From Bacteroidales bacterium (GTDB lineage: Bacteria; Bacteroidota; Bacteroidia; Bacteroidales; UBA932), in the NCBI GenBank assembly GCA_017479265.1, contig JAFVCK010000069.1, forward strand, positions 1-58,550: a stretch of 58,550 nt of DNA, given 5' to 3'. The notes below the pieces were generated by a model. The model had not been told where the DNA came from, ran no database searches, and saw only the letters and a list, made by a program, of their open reading frames with translations. A program made the position numbers and the translations under genes. Below, in pieces: positions 51,452 to 58,550 of this stretch. The number at the start of each line of letters is the position of its first letter. The first letter of the stretch is position 1.

Positions 51452-54439
51452 TTAGAACAGGCTGATATTCAAACCGATAAGAATGGTTGCCACAGGCGGA
51501 TAGAAGGAGCAGTAGTCGATACCGCCATCCCATACGGAGGTAGTGTTGACTTCGGGATCCATTCCGCTGTATCCGGTCAGGGTGAACAGGTTCTGTCCGG
51601 TGAGGTAGAGCCTTGCGGACTGGATGTACTTGTTCTCCTTGATCCGGAAAGTGTAGCCGATGGTGAGATTGTCGAGCTTCATGTAAGAGCCGTTCTCAAG
51701 GAAGTAGTCGGAGAAGTGGGCCTTCTGGGTCAGGGTGGTATTGGCACCTGCGACATCCTTCATGAAAACGTTCTTGCTGTTGGCTGACATAGGACCGTAA
51801 GCCCAGCGGGTTACGTTCAGAATCTTGTTGCCCACGACACCGCGGAGGAACATGGTGAAATCCCAGTTCCTGAAACGGACGGTGTTGTTCCATCCGTATG
51901 TGAACAGAGGCTGTGCATTGCCTATGACCTGACGCTGGGACTCGACTGCATTGGCATCGGAAACGTTGCCGCCTGCAGGAGTGTAGTAATACCAATCGCC
52001 GGTGCTGGGATTGATACCCATGAACTTGTAGCCGTAGAAGGAGCCGACGGGCTGACCCTCGACAAGAATCTGGGTATTGGTGTTCATGATACCGTTCTCA
52101 CCCACGCCGCCGGAAGTGGTCTCCGTGTAGTTGAATCCCTTGGAAGGGTCGGACAGGGAGGTAATCTTGTTGCGGTTGAAGGAAATGGTAGGAGTCGTGG
52201 TCCAGGTCACTTCCTTGGTCTGCACGGGGACGAAACTCACATTGAGTTCGACACCGAAACTGTCCATCTTGCCGGCATTGGCAAGAAGGGTAGTGTACTG
52301 GTAAGGAGGAGTAGGCACCTCATAGTCCCAGAGCAGGTCGGCGGTATGGCGGTAATAAACATCCAGGCTACCGTATATCCTGTTCTTCAGGAAAGCGAAA
52401 TCGACACCGAAGTTGTACTCGTATTTCTTCTCCCAGCGAAGGTCGGGATTGACATTCTGGGAAACGGTATATGTATAAACGTAAGCACCGTTGTACCAGA
52501 AGGTTCCGCCGTTGGAGAGAAGTTCCACGCTGCGAAGGTCGCTGCCAAGGTTGTTACCCGTGACGCCGAAACCGGCCCTCACTTTGAGGTCGTCCACCCA
52601 CTGGGCCTTGCTCATGAAGTCCTCGCCGCTGACTCTCCAACCTGCGCTCACTGCGGGGAACCAGCCCCACTTGTTGTTGGCACCGAAACGGGAAGAACCC
52701 TCGCGGCGTATTGAAGCGGAAAGCAGGTATTTCTCCTTGTAATTGTAGTTGGCACGGGCGAACTGGGCGATAAGGGTGTTGGAGTTGCGGGTCGAACCGA
52801 GTTCCATGTACTTCTTGGAAGCGTCTCCGTTGCCCATCTGGTAGTACTTCATGATGTCGGGTGCGGCAAAGCCCTTGTTGGCCATGTCGCTTCCGTCATA
52901 GAAGAAGTTCTGGTAGGATACGCCTGCCACGGCTGCGATGCTGTGTCCGTTGAAATTGCGGGACCAGTCGGCGGTCAGTTCGAACAACTTGTTGAAAGAG
53001 GTGTTGTTGCTGCGTCCGGCCTTGCCTGAACCGGCGGCATCCGTGTTGATGACCTTGTTGTACCAGTAGCTGGCGTTGTCGCCTTCCTCAAGGGCTGCGA
53101 AACCGCTGACCTTCAGGCCCTGGACAGGCTTGATGTTAACGGTAGCCTTGATGCTGCCGCGGAAGAAGTTGCCGTTGCCGTAGGACTCCTTCTGGTTCAT
53201 GTTCTCGACAGGGTTGACGAATCCTGTTTCTTCGCTGCGCCAGAAGTAACCGTTGGGAGTGGTCTCGTCATAGACGGGATAGGTAGGATTCAGCAGGGCC
53301 GCATTCTTGAAATCACCGCAGAAATAGTCGTTGCGGTAGTGCATGTAGCTGAGGTCGTACTGGAGGTCGAGCCAGCCGTCGAGGGCCTTCTGTCCTGCGG
53401 CTATCTTGGCCATGATTTCCTGGCGGTTGGTGTTCTTGGCTATACCCTGGGCATCCTTGTAATTGAGGGAAGCGCGATAGTTGAACTTGCTGGAAGAACC
53501 GACGATAGCCACATTGTGGTTGTGGGCGATAGCGGCGGTGCGGGTCACTTCCTTCATCCAGTCAGTGCTGTAGGTTTCACCTGCAGGGCCTGTATAGACA
53601 TTGCCCACAGCCTTGCCACCGGAAAGTTCTGCAAGATTGCGGAACTCCTCTGCCGTAGCCATACCTGTGCCATGGTTGCGGAAGGAAACGGAACCGTAGC
53701 CCGAATACTCCACGCGGGTGTGGGCGGTCTCTGAGAATGCATCGCCCCTCTTGGTGGTGATGATGATAACGCCGTTGGTACCGCGGGTACCGTAGATAGC
53801 GGCGGCGGAACCGTCCTTGAGGACATCCATCGATGCGATTTCATCGGAAGAAATGTTGTCGATGTTGCTCACGGGAACACCGTCCACGATAAACAGAGGT
53901 GAGGTACCTGTACCCTTGTCCAGAGTGGAGAATCCACGAATCTGGATGTTGTAGCCTGTCTGGGTAGGGTCGGAAGTGGTCTTGATGACATTCAGACCGG
54001 CAACCTTGCCCTGAAGCAGACCCATGGGGTTGGTCTTGACACCGGCGTTGAAGTCCTCGCTCTTGATGGAAGCGACGGAACCGGTGACCTCCTTTTTCTT
54101 CTGGGAACCGTAACCGATGACGACGGTCTCCTCCAGCATCTCGTTGTCCTCCTTGAGGGTGATGAGAGCGGGGACCTCGGAAGCCACAAAGGTCTGAGTC
54201 TTGTAACCTATGCAGCTCACTTCGACAATGGCTGATGCCCCTGAAACATAGAATTCGAAGTCTCCGTCAAGGCCTGTGGAAGTACCTGTGGAAGTACCCG
54301 CTTCGAGCACGGTGGCACCGATGACGGGTCCGTAAGTATCTTCGACAACGCCCTTCACCAGGTACTTGTCCTGGGCGGAGACGGACGCGGAAAACGCCAT
54401 TGCGGCGATGATTCCGGCTATTGTCAAAATCCTTTTCAT
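51452..54439 (-). CDS. susC: SusC TonB-dependent starch-oligosaccharide transporter
   Basis: A 995-residue outer-membrane protein, the usual size of SusC. It has a signal peptide (to SVSAQDKY), a carboxypeptidase-like domain (VKGVVEDTYGPVIGATV), a plug (EETVVIGYGSQKKKEVTGSV, IRGFSTLDKGTGTSPLFIVDG, RGTNGVIIITTKRG) and a barrel ending GLNISLF. It imports malto-oligosaccharides across the outer membrane with TonB energy. It follows the MFS gene by 14 bases and is followed by susD by 13. The pairing with two amylases and malQ supports starch as substrate. Confidence 0.95.
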   Translation of the reverse strand: MKRILTIAGIIAAMAFSASVSAQDKYLVKGVVEDTYGPVIGATVLEAGTSTGTSTGLDGDFEFYVSGASAIVEVSCIGYKTQTFVASEVPALITLKEDNEMLEETVVIGYGSQKKKEVTGSVASIKSEDFNAGVKTNPMGLLQGKVAGLNVIKTTSDPTQTGYNIQIRGFSTLDKGTGTSPLFIVDGVPVSNIDNISSDEIASMDVLKDGSAAAIYGTRGTNGVIIITTKRGDAFSETAHTRVEYSGYGSVSFRNHGTGMATAEEFRNLAELSGGKAVGNVYTGPAGETYSTDWMKEVTRTAAIAHNHNVAIVGSSSKFNYRASLNYKDAQGIAKNTNRQEIMAKIAAGQKALDGWLDLQYDLSYMHYRNDYFCGDFKNAALLNPTYPVYDETTPNGYFWRSEETGFVNPVENMNQKESYGNGNFFRGSIKATVNIKPVQGLKVSGFAALEEGDNASYWYNKVINTDAAGSGKAGRSNNTSFNKLFELTADWSRNFNGHSIAAVAGVSYQNFFYDGSDMANKGFAAPDIMKYYQMGNGDASKKYMELGSTRNSNTLIAQFARANYNYKEKYLLSASIRREGSSRFGANNKWGWFPAVSAGWRVSGEDFMSKAQWVDDLKVRAGFGVTGNNLGSDLRSVELLSNGGTFWYNGAYVYTYTVSQNVNPDLRWEKKYEYNFGVDFAFLKNRIYGSLDVYYRHTADLLWDYEVPTPPYQYTTLLANAGKMDSFGVELNVSFVPVQTKEVTWTTTPTISFNRNKITSLSDPSKGFNYTETTSGGVGENGIMNTNTQILVEGQPVGSFYGYKFMGINPSTGDWYYYTPAGGNVSDANAVESQRQVIGNAQPLFTYGWNNTVRFRNWDFTMFLRGVVGNKILNVTRWAYGPMSANSKNVFMKDVAGANTTLTQKAHFSDYFLENGSYMKLDNLTIGYTFRIKENKYIQSARLYLTGQNLFTLTGYSGMDPEVNTTSVWDGGIDYCSFYPPVATILIGLNISLF

Positions 54440-54453
54440 TGAAAAATATTAGT

Positions 54454-55815
54454 TTAGTTTGTCTGTTTCTTTGTATTGATGAGTCCGACCGAGAGGGAGC
54501 CCAGGACGAGGAACACGGCCGCCACTATGAACATGGCGGGCTGGGAGCCTCCTACAAGGCTGATCACAAGACCGCCGGTGGCTGCCGCGACTATCTGGGG
54601 AAGGCAGATGGTGCAGTTGAACAGGCCAAGGTAGGAACCCATGTAGGGACTGCCTTCGAGAGCCGTTGTCAGCAGGGCGAAAGGCAGGGCGAGCATTGCG
54701 GCCCAGGCCGTTCCGATAAGGAAGTAACTGACGAAGAGGGCATACTGGTTATGCACGAACATCACCGAGGCGAAGCCTGCGGCTCCGACAAGGAGGCTGA
54801 CCACGTATGCCAGCTTGACATTCTTAAAACGCGGAATCACGAGGGCCCAGAGGATGGAACCTATTGCCTGTATGGCGAACACTACGCCCACCCAGTTGCC
54901 GGCGGCCTGATACTGCGCCGACGAGGTGACGAGGGTGCCGTTTTCATCCACGGGACAGCCGAAGCAGTTCTGGGCTATGGCTCCGTTGGAATATGTCCAC
55001 ATGTAAAGGAAGGCTGCCCAGCAGAAGAACTGCACAAGACCGACGGTCCAGAAGGCCTTCGGGGCCTTCACGAGCAGCTTCATGAGGCCTTCGCCCTTCT
55101 GGGACTGCTGCTTGGAGAGGTCTATTCCGTGGAACTCGGCATACTCCTTGGGAGGCATCTCCTTGACCTTGAAGAAGGTGAAGAGCACGCATAGGATAAG
55201 TATGGCCGCTCCGCAGTAGAAGGAATATATCACAGAGTCGGGAATGACTCCTTCCGGGGCTTCGTTGGCTATTCCTATCCACGTAAAGAATATAGGGAAG
55301 AGATAGCCGACCAGGGAGCCTGCGTTGCACAGGAAACTCTGTATGGAATAGGCCTCGGTCTTCTGCTCGTCGCCGACCATGTCGCCCACCATCATCTTGA
55401 AGGGCTGCATGGCCACATTGATGGAGGTGTCAAGGAAAATCAGCGAGAACAGACCGAACCACATGGCCATGTTCAGGCCGAGGAACAACCGGCTTGAAAA
55501 ATGCAGGCTGCCTGCGTTGGGCAGGAAGACCATCACCAGCACGGCTATTATCGCGCCTATGAGGAGATAGGGCTTGCGACGGCCCATGCGGGTCCATGTC
55601 CTGTCGGAATACTTGCCGATGAGGGGCTGGACTATCATACCCATGAGGGGCGGCAGAATCCAGAAGAAAGAGAGCTGATGGGGATCGGCTCCCAGGGTCG
55701 CAAAGATGCGGCTGATATTGGCGCTCTGGAGAGCATAGGCAATCTGGACTCCGAAGAAACCGAAGCTCAGATTGAACATCTGCCAGAAGCTAAGTTTGTT
55801 GGTTTTACTGCTCAT
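54454..55815 (-). CDS. MFS maltose/maltodextrin transporter (SLC45-like)
   Basis: A 453-residue inner-membrane protein with 12 helices. The N-terminal region LSFWQMFNLSFGFFGVQIAYALQ and the motif GKYSDRTWTRMGRRKPYLLIG (loop 2-3) mark the SLC45/MalI-like maltose MFS family common in starch loci. A later pair (FLIGTAWAAMLALPFALLT) is also typical. It moves maltose or maltodextrins from the periplasm to the cytoplasm, linking SusC to MalQ. It heads the susCDE/F unit, with its own -7 box upstream. Substrate assignment rests on family and position. Confidence 0.88.
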   Translation of the reverse strand: MSSKTNKLSFWQMFNLSFGFFGVQIAYALQSANISRIFATLGADPHQLSFFWILPPLMGMIVQPLIGKYSDRTWTRMGRRKPYLLIGAIIAVLVMVFLPNAGSLHFSSRLFLGLNMAMWFGLFSLIFLDTSINVAMQPFKMMVGDMVGDEQKTEAYSIQSFLCNAGSLVGYLFPIFFTWIGIANEAPEGVIPDSVIYSFYCGAAILILCVLFTFFKVKEMPPKEYAEFHGIDLSKQQSQKGEGLMKLLVKAPKAFWTVGLVQFFCWAAFLYMWTYSNGAIAQNCFGCPVDENGTLVTSSAQYQAAGNWVGVVFAIQAIGSILWALVIPRFKNVKLAYVVSLLVGAAGFASVMFVHNQYALFVSYFLIGTAWAAMLALPFALLTTALEGSPYMGSYLGLFNCTICLPQIVAAATGGLVISLVGGSQPAMFIVAAVFLVLGSLSVGLINTKKQTN

Positions 55816-55835
55816 AAAATATGTGGCAAATCGTG

Positions 55836-55843
55836 CAAAGTTA
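55836..55843 (-). promoter_or_regulatory. -7 box of the starch operon
   Basis: On the minus strand TAACTTTG followed by CA, 20 bases before the MFS start codon. The expected -33 position has no TTTG, which suits a regulated promoter. It lies in the 81-base gap after malQ. Confidence 0.55.
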
Positions 55844-55896
55844 CAAAATCATTTTCAAAACGCCATTGATTAGCAAGGTTTTTTAACCTATATGGG

Positions 55897-58284
55897 CTAT
55901 ATACCGCGTCCGGAGGCCTTCACAAGGGCATGCAGGTGGGAATTGAAATCAGTCTGCTCCTGTAGCTGCTCAAGGGTAAGATGCATGCGGTAACGCCAGT
56001 AATAGCGCGGAATGGCAGGCACGTTGATGCGCTCGTCGGAAGGATTGCCCTGATAGCGTACGCCGCCGTCAATTGACAGCCAGTCCTGCAGAGGAAGCAC
56101 GGTCAGCATGGCAGGTGACTTAAGGTGCGAATCCACTATCTTCTCGCACACCCACGGCTCGCAATACCACGGCACTTCTCCGCTGCAGCCGAGCATGTTG
56201 TAGTAGAAATGGGCCGTAACCTCGCGGTCTTCCTCCCACCATGCCCTCAGGGGGCTGGTATCGTGGGTGCCGGTAGCGCATACGCAATAATAAGGGTATG
56301 CTGCGGGGTTCGCGAACTCCTCTGTGACCGACTTGGGCATACGCTGAATCTCAAGAGACAGCACTCCAAGTTCGCTCATTGCCGAAGGCACGCAGTCGGG
56401 AATCATTCCAAGGTCCTCGCCGCAGGTGAGCATGTCGGTGGTGCCCAGCAGGGAAGGCAGCTTGAACATGGCCGAATCCTTCCAGAACTGATTGTGTCTC
56501 TTGTAGAAGAAATCGTTGTACAGGGCGTTGTAGCGGTCTTTCTGCCAGCCGTCCAGCCAGCCGTACATACCTGTATTCTGACCGCCGATGCGGGGATGGT
56601 AATAGCCCTGCCGCCTGGGATCTTCGATAAACAGCACGTTTGTCTCGTCTCCGTCCGGAGTGCTGAGGCGCACGGGGTCGAAGCCCATGCCGCGAAGCTC
56701 GTCTCCGCTGTATGGCAGAGCGGGGCTGAAATGGCCCATGAGGCCGCTCTTGTACCTGGCAGGAATCTCCCATATACGGAAGAATCCGAGGATATGGTCT
56801 ATTCTGAAAGCGTCGAAATACTCGCTCATCTTGCGCATGCGGGCCTTCCACCAGGCAAAGCCGTCCTCGGACATTTTCTCCCAGTTGTACGTAGGGAAGC
56901 CCCAGTTCTGGCCGTCCGCGGAGAATGCATCCGGCGGTGCTCCCGCCTGCGAATCCATGTGGAAGAGTTCGGGATATGCCCAGGCATCCACGCTGGTGCG
57001 GCTTATTCCTATGGGAAGGTCGCCCTTGAGGCCCACTCCCCTTTTGTGCGCATAGGTCACGACATCCTTGAGCTGCTTGTCAAGATGGTATTGTTCGAAG
57101 CAGTAGAAGCCTGTCTCGCCGGGATGTTCGGCAGCATACTTTTTGGCCTTTGCCAGAGTATATTTTGCATATTTGCCCCACTTGGAAAAGTCGGGGGTGG
57201 AGAATTCGTCACGCAGGCAGCTGAAAACGGCATACGGAATCAGCCAGTGGTCGTTGGCCTGGCGGAAAGCCTTGTACTGCTGCGATGCCTCCAGCTTCGC
57301 CCCGCTCTGGGCGTATGCGCGGCGCAGCAGGCGTGCCTTTTCGTTGTTCACCCTCTCGTAATCCACGGCGGGAAGGGCGTTAAGTTCCTCTTGCAGAGCC
57401 TTGTAGGCCTTATCGACCCTCACTCCGGCATCCGGCAGGCTGATGAACTGAGGATGCAGGGCGAAGGTGGAATTGGCATTGTACGGATAGGAATCCTGCC
57501 ATGTGCCCGTCATGGTGGTGTCGTTGATAGGAAGCAGTTGCAGAAGATTCTGTCCGGTGAGAACCGCCCAGTCCACAAGTTTCTTTATATCAGCGAATTC
57601 GCCTATGCCGAAACTGCTTTCGGTCTTGAGCGAGAACACGGGAACTGCAGTACCTGCGCCCCTCCAGGGCATATCGGGGAAGGAAACTGCCATGGCCCTG
57701 ACCTCATGCACTTCCGGGACTGCCTGGATGTGGTTGGAAGAATTCTCCCAGACCACGGCTTCGCCTGTTTTCTTGTTTATTATCAGGAACTTGTATTCAA
57801 ACTTTTCCTTGACATCGAGGGTGATTCTCCACTCCGGAGCGAATTCGTCGGACAGCGGCAGGAACTTTTTCCATTTGCCCAGAGCCTTCGAACTGCCGGC
57901 TATGGCTACCACCTGGTCGCTGCGCACCTGCGGGGCAGTCAGAATCAGGGTCAGGTTGCCGATTCCCTTGTCCGGGGTCCTCTTTTCGCGGCGGAAAACC
58001 ACCTCCGTAAAGAACTGGCTGCAGAAGGGGGAATTGCCGCAGCCGTCGTTCCATCTGTCATATATTTCGAGATCCTTGCCCTGCGGAGCATGGTGGCTGC
58101 GCCATTCCCTGCGGACGCTAACGCCGTCCCTTCGGACCTCATAACAATATTCTTCGGCTATGGAAGGAAGTGCCGCCTTCCAGAGGCCAGCGCCGGAATA
58201 TTCCATATCCACGGCTTTCCTGCCGCCCAGGAGGACTATACGCTCTCCCCAGACAGTATTGTATTCAAGAGTGATGTTTACCAT
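55897..58284 (-). CDS. malQ: 4-alpha-glucanotransferase with CBM20-like N-terminus
   Basis: A 795-residue cytoplasmic GH77 enzyme of the DPE2-like type. No signal peptide is seen. Two CBM20-like beta domains precede the catalytic part: about 1-80 and about 105-205 (LTLILTAPQVRSDQVVAIAG, LGKWKKFLPLSDEFAPEWRI). The catalytic part has the Asp nucleophile in FRIDHILGFFR near 496, the acid/base Glu in TCGEDLGMIP near 619, and the Asp in GTHDTSPLRAWWEED near 674. It transfers glucan units to turn imported malto-oligosaccharides into usable products. It is the first gene of the starch region, with its own -7 box. Confidence 0.93.
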   Translation of the reverse strand: MVNITLEYNTVWGERIVLLGGRKAVDMEYSGAGLWKAALPSIAEEYCYEVRRDGVSVRREWRSHHAPQGKDLEIYDRWNDGCGNSPFCSQFFTEVVFRREKRTPDKGIGNLTLILTAPQVRSDQVVAIAGSSKALGKWKKFLPLSDEFAPEWRITLDVKEKFEYKFLIINKKTGEAVVWENSSNHIQAVPEVHEVRAMAVSFPDMPWRGAGTAVPVFSLKTESSFGIGEFADIKKLVDWAVLTGQNLLQLLPINDTTMTGTWQDSYPYNANSTFALHPQFISLPDAGVRVDKAYKALQEELNALPAVDYERVNNEKARLLRRAYAQSGAKLEASQQYKAFRQANDHWLIPYAVFSCLRDEFSTPDFSKWGKYAKYTLAKAKKYAAEHPGETGFYCFEQYHLDKQLKDVVTYAHKRGVGLKGDLPIGISRTSVDAWAYPELFHMDSQAGAPPDAFSADGQNWGFPTYNWEKMSEDGFAWWKARMRKMSEYFDAFRIDHILGFFRIWEIPARYKSGLMGHFSPALPYSGDELRGMGFDPVRLSTPDGDETNVLFIEDPRRQGYYHPRIGGQNTGMYGWLDGWQKDRYNALYNDFFYKRHNQFWKDSAMFKLPSLLGTTDMLTCGEDLGMIPDCVPSAMSELGVLSLEIQRMPKSVTEEFANPAAYPYYCVCATGTHDTSPLRAWWEEDREVTAHFYYNMLGCSGEVPWYCEPWVCEKIVDSHLKSPAMLTVLPLQDWLSIDGGVRYQGNPSDERINVPAIPRYYWRYRMHLTLEQLQEQTDFNSHLHALVKASGRGI

Positions 58285-58310
58285 ATATAAGTGTCATCAA
58301 ATGTGTTATG

Positions 58311-58318
58311 CAAATATA
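58311..58318 (-). promoter_or_regulatory. -7 box of malQ
   Basis: On the minus strand TATATTTG followed by CA, 26 bases before the malQ start codon. No clear -33 TTTG at the normal distance. Confidence 0.55.
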
Positions 58319-58341
58319 ACATAAAATACGATAAATTGTTT

Positions 58342-58349
58342 TAACTTTG
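58342..58349 (+). promoter_or_regulatory. -7 box of a short leader transcript
   Basis: TAACTTTG, eight bases before the ATG of a 24-codon ORF and about 100 bases before a strong terminator. No good -33 box is seen. Confidence 0.4.
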
Positions 58350-58357
58350 TAAAAAAT

Positions 58358-58432
58358 ATGAGTTTGTACAGTTACTTCAGAATTTCAAAGCCATCCCCCT
58401 CGAAGGTTGCGCCCGGTAGTTTGACAGCATAA
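58358..58432 (+). CDS. Possible leaderless 24-residue peptide
   Basis: The ORF begins MSLYSYFRISKPSPSKV and stops at 58432. With RNA expected to start near 58354-58357 it would be almost leaderless. A terminator follows 20 bases later and another gene begins at 58526. The arrangement is like a regulatory leader peptide, but there is no run of one amino acid. Its coding status cannot be proven from the sequence. Confidence 0.25.
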   Translation: MSLYSYFRISKPSPSKVAPGSLTA

Positions 58433-58451
58433 TTTTCGATTTTTTTGTTAG

Positions 58452-58475
58452 AAGTCCCTGTGGGGGCTTTTTTTT
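58452..58475 (+). terminator. Intrinsic terminator in the leader region
   Basis: AAGTCCC (58452-58458) pairs with GGGGCTT (58463-58469, one G-T pair) and is followed by a T-run to 58475. The G-run could instead pair with CCCCC near 58395, giving an alternative fold. Confidence 0.8.
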
Positions 58476-58490
58476 GTCAAATATTATTTT

Positions 58491-58498
58491 TATATTTG
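58491..58498 (+). promoter_or_regulatory. -7 box of the gene at the window end
   Basis: TATATTTG, 28 bases before the ATG at 58526. TTTG at 58473-58476 is only 14 bases upstream, too close for a standard -33 box. Confidence 0.45.
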
Positions 58499-58525
58499 TG
58501 GTATATAAAGGTATATATTACAGAT

Positions 58526-58550
58526 ATGAGACTTATTGTCAAGCAAAGCG
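58526..58550 (+). CDS. Start of a gene cut by the window end
   Basis: The frame ATG-AGA-CTT begins MRLIVKQS and continues past the window edge. Only eight codons are visible, so no product can be named. The -7 box upstream and the terminator before it support a real gene start. Confidence 0.4.

Noticed and set aside
56125-58290. Plus-strand frame of 721 codons opposite malQ
   Set aside because: It mirrors the malQ frame almost end to end, a common effect of GC-rich codon use. malQ has full catalytic motifs; the mirror has none.
1-58550. CRISPR arrays, rRNA genes, prophage or conjugative element genes
   Set aside because: No regularly spaced direct repeats, no rRNA sequence, and no phage structural, integrase, Tra or relaxase proteins were seen.

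Overview
This window is chromosomal DNA from a Bacteroidota, order Bacteroidales, probably an uncultured or gut-type lineage. The evidence is two SusC/SusD pairs, a starch utilisation locus, the Bat aerotolerance operon, many lipoproteins with a Bacteroidetes lipobox, and promoters of the phylum-specific TAnnTTTG type. Most genes are GC-rich. The lipoproteins repeatedly carry (D/E/N)PS-rich tethers after the lipobox cysteine. I cannot name the species.

Layout. 0.1-0.9 kb (-): truA. 0.9-9.2 kb (+): moxR, a DUF58 gene, an uncharacterised bat-operon membrane protein, batA, batB, batC and an in-frame batD-batE fusion. 9.2-12.0 kb (-): small multidrug-export family protein, a DUF6913-like protein, a PfkB/adenosine-kinase-like kinase and a PrsW-like intramembrane protease. 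12.1-18.4 kb (-): a probable iron operon running outer-membrane barrel, imelysin lipoprotein, di-haem (DUF1111) lipoprotein, CcsBA cytochrome c synthetase. 18.5-22.4 kb (+): a possible small RNA, then hemerythrin protein, LuxR-type regulator with a degenerate receiver, feoA, feoB.

22.5-25.7 kb is a small, partly AT-rich accessory island. It holds an Rpn/PD-(D/E)XK nuclease gene with a promoter-like site inside its 3' part, a convergent hipBA toxin-antitoxin pair, a hairpin repeat and a candidate small RNA. 25.6-33.8 kb (-) holds a secreted HAD-fold lipoprotein and a SusC/SusD locus with two DUF5018-like lipoproteins but no obvious CAZyme. 33.9-35.9 kb: a DUF975 membrane protein, rimM, rpsP and tRNA-Leu(GAG).

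36.1-42.3 kb (+) is the least explained part. It is a tight run of five lipoprotein genes: an Ig-like one, three consecutive proteins that are almost entirely coiled coil, and one with FN3-like modules and a C-terminal FISUMP-like domain. A promoter followed by a terminator-like hairpin lies in its leader. 42.4-58.3 kb (-) is a starch locus: malQ, an MFS maltodextrin transporter, susC, susD, a SusE/F-like protein and two SusG-like GH13 amylases, one with a long starch-binding N-terminal region. The starch genes together would bind and cut starch at the surface, import oligosaccharides, move them across the inner membrane and process them in the cytoplasm. After 58.3 kb come a short leader ORF with a terminator and the first codons of a gene cut by the window edge.
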